Translations under genes and position numbers: made by a program
Notes under the pieces: model-generated
Database searches by the model: none
What the model was told of the DNA's origin: nothing
Seen by the model: the letters and a program-made list of their open reading frames with translations, nothing else
DNA from: Gammaproteobacteria bacterium
Lineage (GTDB): Bacteria; Pseudomonadota; Gammaproteobacteria; Ga0077536
Length of the DNA stretch: 49,430 nt
Assembly: GCA_019747795.1 (NCBI GenBank)
Contig: JAIEQK010000274.1
Span: 1 to 49,430 of the forward strand
Direction: 5' to 3'
Shown: piece after piece, positions 38,750 through 46,079 of the stretch
Layout of the letters: each line of letters opens with the position of its first letter
How positions within the stretch are numbered: the first letter of the stretch is position 1

Positions 38750-40051
38750 TCAGGCCGCACGCAGCCGAAGCGGCAGCGTCGAATAGCCCATCACGTGGGT
38801 CTGGGCAAGGCGGGTCGGCTCGCCCGCCAGTTCGAGCCGTCCGAGCCACGGCAGCAGCGCGGCGAGGCTCGCCGCCAGTTCGACCCGCGCGAGATTGGTT
38901 CCCAGGCAGAAGTGCGCGCCGTAGCCGAAGGTCAGGTGCGGGTTGGGGCTGCGGCCGATGTCCAAGCGATAGGGCGCCGGGAAGACGCGCTCGTCGCGAT
39001 TGGCGGAAGGGTAGAACAGCCCCACCGTGTCGCCCTCGCGAATGCGCGTGCCGGCCAGATCGAAATCGCGGGTCGCGGTGCGCAGGAAGCTCGCCACGGG
39101 CGAGGTCCAGCGCAGGATTTCCTCCACCGCGAGCGGCAGCAGGCCCGGATCGGCGCACAGCCGCGCGCATTGCTCGGGGTGCTGGAGCAGGGCCTCGACG
39201 CCGCCCGAGAGCGCGTTCCGCGTGGTGTCGTTGCCGGCGCCGATCAGGAGCAGGATGTAGCCGTTCAACTGCTGGTTGGTGAGCAGCTTGCCGTCGACCG
39301 GCGTGTGCACCATGCGGTCGATGAGCCCGCCGCGGGTCGCGCCCACGGCCCGCGAGTCCTCGATCAGGTCCTCGATGTAGCTGCGCAGTTCGTACATGTA
39401 GCGATAGGCGGCGCGCCCGCGGCTCTCCCCGGGCAGGCGATCGGAGTCGTCCACCTCGCCGACCAGGGCGCGCGACCAGGTCAGGATCTGTCGCCAGTCG
39501 TCCGGCTCGAGGCCCATGATCTCGCCGACCGCCGCGAGCGGCAGCTTGCACGCCAGGCCGTGCACGAAATCGACACTGTCGCCGGACGCGCTCGCGGCCG
39601 TCAGCGCGGCCATGTACTCGGTGGTGAAGGTCTCGGCCAGGGCGCGGAAGTGCTCGCCCATGGCGCGCATCGCGCCCTGGGTATAGGCCCAGCTGCTGAG
39701 CCGCCGGTAGCGCCGGTGGCGTGGGTTGTCCATGAACACCATGTCCGGCGGCTCGTCCGGGTCCCAGCCGCGCGACGCGCCGAAGGTGTCGACCCCGGCG
39801 CGCATCGGCTCCGCGCGACCCTTGAGTTCCAGGCGCAGGCGCGGCCCGCCGTTGATGAACACCTCCGCGTGATCTGACACCGTGAGCACGTCCGCGTGGC
39901 GCGTCACCGCCCAGAAGGGTTCGATGTCCTCGCGTTCGTACCAGAACACCGGCGCCTGCTCGCGCAGCAGGTCCCATGCCGCCCACGGCGGTCCGCTGCT
40001 GGCGTAGTCCTGCGGGCGATGGATGGCGAGGCTGTCGAGGGAGAGGGGCAT
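38750..40051 (-). CDS. Cytochrome P450
   Basis: A 433-residue soluble bacterial P450 monooxygenase. The oxygen-binding I-helix motif is LLIGAGNDTTRNALS, the ExxR motif is EEILRWTSP, and the heme loop is FGYGAHFCLGTNLAR with the axial Cys near residue 380. The NDTTRNA and HFCLG patterns resemble the CYP124/125/142 group that hydroxylates sterol or branched-lipid chains, but substrate cannot be assigned. No ferredoxin or reductase gene is nearby, so redox partners must be elsewhere. ATG 40051 is preceded by GGAG-type purines only weakly. It is upstream of prsT on the same strand. Confidence 0.93.
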   Translation of the reverse strand: MPLSLDSLAIHRPQDYASSGPPWAAWDLLREQAPVFWYEREDIEPFWAVTRHADVLTVSDHAEVFINGGPRLRLELKGRAEPMRAGVDTFGASRGWDPDEPPDMVFMDNPRHRRYRRLSSWAYTQGAMRAMGEHFRALAETFTTEYMAALTAASASGDSVDFVHGLACKLPLAAVGEIMGLEPDDWRQILTWSRALVGEVDDSDRLPGESRGRAAYRYMYELRSYIEDLIEDSRAVGATRGGLIDRMVHTPVDGKLLTNQQLNGYILLLIGAGNDTTRNALSGGVEALLQHPEQCARLCADPGLLPLAVEEILRWTSPVASFLRTATRDFDLAGTRIREGDTVGLFYPSANRDERVFPAPYRLDIGRSPNPHLTFGYGAHFCLGTNLARVELAASLAALLPWLGRLELAGEPTRLAQTHVMGYSTLPLRLRAA

Positions 40052-40297
40052 GCGGTGCTCCAGCCGGGGAGAGACTGCGCTCGACCATAGGCACTGCGCT
40101 CCGACGAGGCAAGCGCATGCTTCAGTCGCACCACGCCGCGCCGCTAAGAGCGCAGCACTTGCTTCCCCGAGCCGACGAATAGCGCCATGATCGCCGCCAT
40201 GACCCGCCAGCCCGGCACTTTCGCCCACTCACCCGCACGCCACGTGGCCCACGGCCGCGCGTCGGCGGCGGCCTGAGTCGCGCCCGTTCCCGCGGCG

Positions 40298-41746
40298 ATG
40301 CTGGCCACGCTGCGCAAGCTCCTGGTGCTGTATTTCGTCGCGACCGGCGTCGCGGCGCATTTCGCCGTGCTGGCGGTGCTGGTTGCGCTCGCCACCATGG
40401 GCTTCGGCGATGTGCGCGGCATGGTCGCCGGCCGCATCGGCGAGCTCCGCAGCTTCGCGGAGGACCTGAAAGTAGACGTCGAGCGCGTGGGCGCCGACCC
40501 CGACTTCACCGCGCTGGTCGAGCCTCGCTCGCGCTTCGCCTTCCATGATTACGGCGGCCAGGTCGATCCGCAGCAGGGCTATGGCGTGGTGCGGCCGGTC
40601 GGCCCTGGCAAGCCCTACGCCAGCATCGACCTGGCGCTCCGCGCTGCCAATCCCGGCGACATCATCGAAATCGAGCCCGGCACCTACCTCGGCAATACGA
40701 CGGTGGTGATCAAGAACGACATCGTGATACGCGGCCGTGGCGGCGTGGCGGTGCTGGACGCCCAGCGCGGCTCGCTCGCAGAGAACAAGGCCATCATCGT
40801 CGCGCGCGCCCACAATGTCCTGATCGAGAATCTCGAGTTTGCCAACGCCGAGAGCCCGGACCGCAACGGCGCCGGCATCCGCGCCGAGGGCACGCGCCTG
40901 CACGTGCGCAACTGCTACTTCCACGACAACCAGGAAGGCATCCTGAGCACGGCCCACCTGAAGGCCGAGCTGGTGGTCGAGGATTCGGAGTTCGCGCGCA
41001 ACGGCTGGGTCGACGGCCAGGCCCACCAGATCTACGTCGGCCGCTTCGACCGCCTGGAGTTCCGCCGCAACTACGTCTACGGCACGGTCGCCGGCTCGGC
41101 GCTGAAGTCGCGCGCGGCCGTGAACATCATCGAATACAACTTCATCGCCGACGGCCCGCGGGGCAGCGGCAACTACTCGCTCGACCTCACCGACGGCGGG
41201 CAGGCCGTGATCGTCGGCAATGTCATCGAGAAGGCCAAGGATGCCAACAACAGCACCTTCGTGAGCTACGGCGCGGAAGCGATGAGCTGGCAGGACAACA
41301 GCCTGTACCTCGCGCACAACACGCTCGTGAACGACCGCTTCGACGGCATCTTCGTCAACAACCACAGCAAGGTGCTGCTGCACGCCTGGAACAATCTTAT
41401 GATCGGCCGCGCCGAGACGGCCACGGGCGGGCCGGTGGAATTCATCGGCAACCTGCTGATGGGCAACTCGCGCTTCGACACCAGCGCCGACGACGACCTG
41501 GACGGTGACGCGGACAGCGGCCACAACCGCGTGGTGGAAGCCATCACGGTGCGCGACCGCGGCAAGCTCGACTATCGGCCGCTAGCCGCATCACCGGCGG
41601 TCGATACCGCTGTCGCCATGCCGGCGACCCCGGCCACGGACCTGACGCCCACCTGGGAGTTTTCCGCGACCAGCGGCCCGGCGCCGCGCGTGATGGCCGG
41701 CGCGGCGCTCGACGTCGGCGCGCTCGAACTGCCCGCCGCGCCCTGA
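40298..41746 (+). CDS. Membrane-anchored right-handed parallel beta-helix protein
   Basis: A 482-residue protein. A hydrophobic N-terminal helix (about residues 8-36, VLYFVATGVAAHFAVLAVLVALATMGF) probably anchors it. From about residue 105 it has beta-helix rungs: ASIDLALRAANPGDIIEIEPGTYLG, IVIRGRGGVAVLDAQ, NVLIENLEFANAE, LHVRNCYFHDNQEGI, LEFRRNYVYG. This is the fold of pectate lyases, alginate epimerases and similar polysaccharide enzymes. Catalytic residues could not be placed, so lyase, epimerase or binding are all open. A glycosyltransferase follows 31 bases later, consistent with a role in surface polysaccharide processing. Confidence 0.82.
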   Translation: MLATLRKLLVLYFVATGVAAHFAVLAVLVALATMGFGDVRGMVAGRIGELRSFAEDLKVDVERVGADPDFTALVEPRSRFAFHDYGGQVDPQQGYGVVRPVGPGKPYASIDLALRAANPGDIIEIEPGTYLGNTTVVIKNDIVIRGRGGVAVLDAQRGSLAENKAIIVARAHNVLIENLEFANAESPDRNGAGIRAEGTRLHVRNCYFHDNQEGILSTAHLKAELVVEDSEFARNGWVDGQAHQIYVGRFDRLEFRRNYVYGTVAGSALKSRAAVNIIEYNFIADGPRGSGNYSLDLTDGGQAVIVGNVIEKAKDANNSTFVSYGAEAMSWQDNSLYLAHNTLVNDRFDGIFVNNHSKVLLHAWNNLMIGRAETATGGPVEFIGNLLMGNSRFDTSADDDLDGDADSGHNRVVEAITVRDRGKLDYRPLAASPAVDTAVAMPATPATDLTPTWEFSATSGPAPRVMAGAALDVGALELPAAP

Positions 41747-41777
41747 ACGCCGCGAATCTACCTGGCTTGCGTCGTTC

Positions 41778-42992
41778 ATGAAGGTCCTGCACGTCTTCGA
41801 TCATTCCGTGCCCATCCAGGACGGCTACGCCTACCGCTCGCTGAACATCCTGCGCGCGCAGGCGGCGCTCGGCTGGCAGACCCGCCAGCTCACCTCGATC
41901 AAGCAGGGCGCGCGCCCGGCGCTCTGCGAGACCTTCGAGGGCATGAGCTTCGAACGCACGCCGCTGCCCGACGCCGCCTGGACGCGGCTGCCGCTCGCCG
42001 ACCAGGCGGCGGTCGTGACTTCACTCGGGGCGCGCCTCGACGAACTCATCGAGCGCGAGCGGCCCGATGTGCTGCACGCGCACTCGCCGCCGCTGGTGGG
42101 CCTCGCCGCGGTGCGCGCCGGACGTCGTCACCGCCTGCCGGTGGTCTACGAGATCCGTGCCTTCTGGGAGGACGCCGCGGTCGACAAGGGCGCCTGCCGC
42201 GAAGGCGATCTGCGTTATCGGCTGACCCGCGCGCTCGAGACCTACGTGGTGACCCATGCCGATGCGGTCACCTGCATCTGCGAGGGCCTGCGCGGCGATC
42301 TGCTCGCGCGCGGTCTGCCGAAGGACAAGGTCACCGTCATCCCGAACGCGGTCGAGCCCGAACAGTTCTCCCTGAACGAAGCCTACGACGAGTCCCTCGC
42401 CGGCGGCCTTGGCCTCGTGCGCGGCGCGACGCTCGGCTTCGTCGGTTCGTTCTATGCCTACGAGGGCCTGCGCCTCTTGGTCTCGGCGCTGCCGGCGGTG
42501 ATCGCCGCGCGCCCGGATGCCCGCCTCCTGCTGGTCGGCGGCGGCAATGACGACGCGGCGCTGCGCGCCGACGTCGCCGCGCTCGGCCTGAGCGGGCACG
42601 TGGTGTTCACCGGCCGCGTGCCGCACGACGAGGTGGAGCGCTACTACGACCTGATCGACGTGCTGGTCTACCCGCGCCTCGCCATGCGCCTGACCGAACT
42701 GGTGACGCCGCTCAAGCCGCTCGAGGCGATGGTGCAGCGACGCCTGGTGGTGGCGTCCGACGTCGGCGGTCATCGCGAGCTGATCGAAGACGGTGAGACC
42801 GGGCTCCTGTTCAAGGCCGGCTCGGCCGAGGATCTCGCGCGCACGGTGTTGCGCCTCCTGGGCGACGAAGCCCTCGCCGCCCGTCTCAGGCAGAACGGCC
42901 GCGCCTTCGTGGAGAACGAACGCACCTGGACGCGCAGCGTCGCGCGCTACCCCGCCGTCTACGAGCGCGCGCTCGCGCGCGCGCGCCGCTAG
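41778..42992 (+). CDS. Exosortase-associated type glycosyltransferase (GT4-like)
   Basis: A 404-residue GT-B enzyme. It opens MKVLHVFDHSVPIQDGYAYRSLNILRAQ and has TSIKQGARPA and LPKDKVTVIPNAVEPEQF, the pattern of the PEP-CTERM/exosortase A-associated Daro_2409-type family, known from comparison of exosortase loci. The C-terminal donor half is typical GT4 (LLLVGGG, VVFTGRVPHDEVERYYDLIDVLVYP, KPLEAMVQ). It likely adds a sugar to an exopolysaccharide repeat unit at the inner face of the membrane. Its stop shares the palindrome CTAG with the opposing GT2 gene, so the two genes meet at 42989-42992. Confidence 0.88.
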   Translation: MKVLHVFDHSVPIQDGYAYRSLNILRAQAALGWQTRQLTSIKQGARPALCETFEGMSFERTPLPDAAWTRLPLADQAAVVTSLGARLDELIERERPDVLHAHSPPLVGLAAVRAGRRHRLPVVYEIRAFWEDAAVDKGACREGDLRYRLTRALETYVVTHADAVTCICEGLRGDLLARGLPKDKVTVIPNAVEPEQFSLNEAYDESLAGGLGLVRGATLGFVGSFYAYEGLRLLVSALPAVIAARPDARLLLVGGGNDDAALRADVAALGLSGHVVFTGRVPHDEVERYYDLIDVLVYPRLAMRLTELVTPLKPLEAMVQRRLVVASDVGGHRELIEDGETGLLFKAGSAEDLARTVLRLLGDEALAARLRQNGRAFVENERTWTRSVARYPAVYERALARARR

Positions 42993-43831
42993 GCGCTCGC
43001 CCCCCGACGCGGAAAGCGCCGCTTGAGCCCCGCGCGGCTGAAGCAGTAGCGGTGCTTGCGAAAGTAGTACAAGAGCCCTTGCGCGTGGCGCCAGGTGAAC
43101 TTGCCGAGCTTCGCGCCGCGTGACAGTTCCTGCGCGTCGTGGATTGCCACCGCGCGCGGTTCGAACACGATGCGATAGCCGGCCAGCCACACCCGCACGC
43201 AGTAGTCCACGTCCTCCGGCGAGTAGAAGATGTTCTCGTCGAGCGGCCCGACCGTCTCGATCACCGCGCGCGGCAGCAGCCAGCAGGCGGAGATCGCGTA
43301 GTCGACGTCGATCGGCGCGCTCGGCGCCTGCGCCGCCTGTTCCAGCGAACGCAGGCGCAGGAAACGCTGCAGCTTGCGCGTGACGGTCGGGAACTGGTCG
43401 GTGGAGAGCTGGTAGCGACCGTCCGGGTAGCGGAGCTGTGGGACCACCATGCCGATGTCCGATGCCGCGTCCAAGGTCGCGCGCAGCCGCGCGAGCGCAT
43501 CGAAGCCGATGGTCGCGTCGGAATCGAGCACCAGCACGTAGCGGCCGCGACACGCGGCGAGCGCGCGGTTGCGCGACACCGTGGTGCCGGTGTTGACCGC
43601 GCTGTAGTGCGGCTTCAGCACCTCGGGATGACGCTCCGTGAGCGCGCCGAGCAGCGCCGCGCTGCCGTCCCGTGAGCCGTTGTCAAAGACGTGGATCTCG
43701 CTCCGCCCGTCGAAGCCCGCGAAGCAGGTCACCAGCGACTCCACGCAGGACTCGAGGTACCTGGCCGAGTTGTAGGACAGGATGACCGCGGAAAACAGGA
43801 CGTCGTCGGACGACACGGGCGCTCCAGGCAA
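42989..43831 (-). CDS. Family 2 glycosyltransferase
   Basis: A 280-residue GT-A enzyme, similar in layout to rhamnosyltransferases of O-antigen and exopolysaccharide synthesis. SAVILSYNSARYLESCVESL begins the nucleotide-sugar domain, VLVLDSDATIG holds the DxD-type metal site, and SPEDVDYCVRVWLAGYRI carries the catalytic-acid ED motif. No membrane helix is evident. It converges with the exosortase-associated glycosyltransferase, overlapping by four bases. The donor and acceptor are unknown. Confidence 0.9.
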   Translation of the reverse strand: MPGAPVSSDDVLFSAVILSYNSARYLESCVESLVTCFAGFDGRSEIHVFDNGSRDGSAALLGALTERHPEVLKPHYSAVNTGTTVSRNRALAACRGRYVLVLDSDATIGFDALARLRATLDAASDIGMVVPQLRYPDGRYQLSTDQFPTVTRKLQRFLRLRSLEQAAQAPSAPIDVDYAISACWLLPRAVIETVGPLDENIFYSPEDVDYCVRVWLAGYRIVFEPRAVAIHDAQELSRGAKLGKFTWRHAQGLLYYFRKHRYCFSRAGLKRRFPRRGASA

Positions 43832-44172
43832 GAAGTTCGATCAGGGGTCGCGGTGGATGACCGCGCACTCGTTGCGGTTATCGACAGCCCGCGCTGAATC
43901 TGCACGCCGCGTGCCGCGCGGGTCAAGCGTGGCCCGGCGACGTTTCATCGCTGATTGTCACACTGCGCGCAGGGGATTGCCGTCGTAGTAATGCGCTCGA
44001 TGCGAGGCAAGCGCTTCGATTCCGGTGATCTGCACGCGGAATGCCTTTCCCCGGCCGCGCGTAAACATGCAGAATCGTCGCCAGGACTCGACGTAACGCC
44101 CGCGCGCCACGCGCGAGTGAGGCGTCGCACCGCGCGAAGGCTCGCGACCTTGTCTTGGGGGAGTGTGCCGAC
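43832..44172. other. About 340-base spacer before signalling operon
   Basis: No coding sequence is supported. The stretch separates the divergent GT2 and histidine kinase operon and should carry both promoters. No clear -10/-35 pair, repeat or operator was found. A purine run GGGGGA at 44157-44162 is the ribosome site for the short leader frame at 44173. Confidence 0.45.
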
Positions 44173-44235
44173 ATGCGGCGTTGCACCTGGTCCTGCCTTC
44201 CGTCCGCGCCCCGCGGCGCGCGCGCCTCGCGATGA
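44173..44235 (+). CDS. Possible 20-residue leader peptide upstream of histidine kinase
   Basis: ATG 44173 follows GGGGGA by ten bases, the best ribosome site in the region, and opens a 20-codon frame beginning MRRCTWSCLP. Its TGA stop overlaps the kinase start as ATGA (44232-44235). The kinase start itself has no recognisable ribosome site, so translation may be coupled through this frame. The peptide is Arg/Ala/Pro-rich and resembles nothing known. It may be chance in GC-rich DNA. Confidence 0.35.
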   Translation: MRRCTWSCLPSAPRGARASR

Positions 44236-45689
44236 CCCTCGCGCTCGAATCCACCCCGGCCGATCTGCCCGACGCGCGGGTCACGATCGATCACGAGGGC
44301 CGCGTGCTGGCCTGGGACGCTGGCGCCGAGGCGCAGTTCGGCTATGCCACCGCCGAGGCGCTGGGCTGCGACATCGATGCCCTGCTCGCGCCCTTGCGCG
44401 GCGCCGGCGACGACGAGCATCCGCCCCTGGCGCAGGCGCTGGTCGCGGACGAAGCGCTCGAGCGCACCTGTCGACGCAAGGACGGCGGTCTCATCCAGGT
44501 GGAACTGCGGCGCGAGCCGGGCGCGCCGTCCAGCCATGTAGTGCACAGTCGCGACGTCACCCGGCGCAAGACCGCGCAGGACGGCGCACGCGCGGCCAGC
44601 CGCTATCGCCCGCTGCTCGACGCCATGCCGGACGGCATCGTGATGGTCAACGCGCTCGGGCGCATCGTGCTCGCCAACGCGCAGGCCGAGCACCTGTTCG
44701 GCTACGGCGCGGACGAACTGGTCGGCCTGCCGGTCGAGGCGCTGCTGCCGTCGCGCTATCGCGAGGCGCACCTCGGCCACCGCGCGCAGTTCCACGTGCA
44801 GCCGCGCGTGCGGCGCATGGGCGTGGGCCTGGAACTCAATGGCCAGCGCAAGTCGGGCGAGGCGTTCCCGGTCGAGATCAGCCTGAGCCCGCTCGCGACC
44901 AGCGAAGGCATGCTCATTTCCGCCGCGGTGCGCGACATCAGCGACCGGCGGCGGATCGAACGCGCGCTGCGCGACAAGAACCTGGAACTCGCCGCGGCGA
45001 TCCTGGCGCGCGATCGCTTCCTCGCCAGCATGAGCCACGAACTGCGCACGCCGCTGAACGCGGTGATCGGCTTCACCGGCACGCTGCTCATGCGTCTGCC
45101 CGGACCGCTGACCGAGGATCAGACCCGGCAGCTCGAAGTGGTGCAGGGCAGCGCGCGGCACCTGCTCGCGCTGATCAACGACCTGCTCGATCTCGCGCGC
45201 ATCGAGGCCGACAAGGTCGAAGTGCACGTCGAGCCGGTGGAGCTCGCGAGCATGCTGAACGAGGTCGCGGCGCCGCTGCGCGTGGCGGCCGAGGACAAGG
45301 GCCTGGCCCTCACCACCGAACTCGAGTCGCCGCTGCGCACGCTCGCGACAGATCGCCGCATCCTGAAGCAGATCCTGCTGAACCTCGTCGGCAACGCGGT
45401 GAAGTTCACCGACGCGGGCGAGGTGCGGCTGCGCGCCGCGCGCCGCCCCGACGCGGCGCGCGTGATCTTCGAGGTGCGGGACACCGGCATTGGCATTCCC
45501 GCCGATCGCCTCCCCATGCTGTTCGAAGCCTTCTCGCGCATCGTCGAGCCCGGCGCGCCACCACGCGAAGGCACCGGCCTCGGCCTGCACGTCAGCCGCA
45601 AGCTCGCCGCCACCCTCGGCGGTGAGATCGCCTGCGCGAGCCGTCCGGGCGAGGGCAGCACCTTCACTCTCGAACTGCCGCTGCGCTGA
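44232..45689 (+). CDS. Soluble PAS-PAS histidine kinase
   Basis: A 485-residue kinase without membrane segments. Two PAS domains (about 15-112 and 124-240; RYRPLLDAMPDGIVMVNALGRIVLANAQA starts the second) precede the phosphoacceptor helix with His269 in ASMSHELRTPLNAVIGF. The ATP-binding domain has NLVGNAVKFT, DTGIGIPADRL, FEAFSRI and GTGLGLHVSRKLAATLGG. ATG 44232 is preferred; an in-frame GTG 44163 would add 23 residues but lies directly on its purine tract. It is followed three bases later by a response regulator. The signal is unknown; soluble PAS domains suggest cytoplasmic redox, light or small-molecule sensing. Confidence 0.92.
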   Translation: MTLALESTPADLPDARVTIDHEGRVLAWDAGAEAQFGYATAEALGCDIDALLAPLRGAGDDEHPPLAQALVADEALERTCRRKDGGLIQVELRREPGAPSSHVVHSRDVTRRKTAQDGARAASRYRPLLDAMPDGIVMVNALGRIVLANAQAEHLFGYGADELVGLPVEALLPSRYREAHLGHRAQFHVQPRVRRMGVGLELNGQRKSGEAFPVEISLSPLATSEGMLISAAVRDISDRRRIERALRDKNLELAAAILARDRFLASMSHELRTPLNAVIGFTGTLLMRLPGPLTEDQTRQLEVVQGSARHLLALINDLLDLARIEADKVEVHVEPVELASMLNEVAAPLRVAAEDKGLALTTELESPLRTLATDRRILKQILLNLVGNAVKFTDAGEVRLRAARRPDAARVIFEVRDTGIGIPADRLPMLFEAFSRIVEPGAPPREGTGLGLHVSRKLAATLGGEIACASRPGEGSTFTLELPLR

Positions 45690-45692
45690 GCC

Positions 45693-46079
45693 ATGACCCT
45701 GACCATCCTCATCATCGAAGACAACGCCGCCAACCTGGAGTTGATGCGCTACCTGCTGGCGGCCGCCGGCCACACCGTGCTGACAGCCGGCGACGGCCAG
45801 GCCGGGCTCGACCTCGCGCTCGAGGCCGTGCCCGACGTCATCCTGTGCGATCTGCAGATGCCGGTGATGGACGGCTACACGTTCGCGGCACGCTTCCGCG
45901 AGGTCGCGGCGCTGGCCGCCACGCCGCTCATCGCGGTCACCGCCTCGGCCATGCAGGGCGATCGGCAGCGCGTGCTGGCGGCGGGCTTCGACGGCTACCT
46001 GACCAAGCCGCTCGAGCCGGAGACCTTCGGCGCGGAGGTGCTCGCCTTCTACGTGCAGCAGCGCGCGCGTCCGCCATGA
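45693..46079 (+). CDS. Single-domain response regulator (CheY/DivK-like)
   Basis: A 128-residue receiver domain with no output domain. The acidic pair is Glu9-Asp10, the phospho-acceptor Asp53 lies in ILCDLQMPVMDGYTF, the switch residue is in AVTASAMQGDRQRV, and the conserved Lys is in LTKPLEPETF. This form typically relays phosphate or regulates by protein contact. It starts three bases after the kinase stop and overlaps the next gene as ATGA, so all three are one operon. Confidence 0.95.
   Translation: MTLTILIIEDNAANLELMRYLLAAAGHTVLTAGDGQAGLDLALEAVPDVILCDLQMPVMDGYTFAARFREVAALAATPLIAVTASAMQGDRQRVLAAGFDGYLTKPLEPETFGAEVLAFYVQQRARPP

Noticed and set aside
35784-40118. A 1444-residue frame that would fuse prsT to upstream sequence overlapping the P450
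   Set aside because: The upstream part is read in a shifted frame of the P450 gene and is Arg/Ala/Pro-rich. The signal peptide at 38606 marks the real start of prsT.
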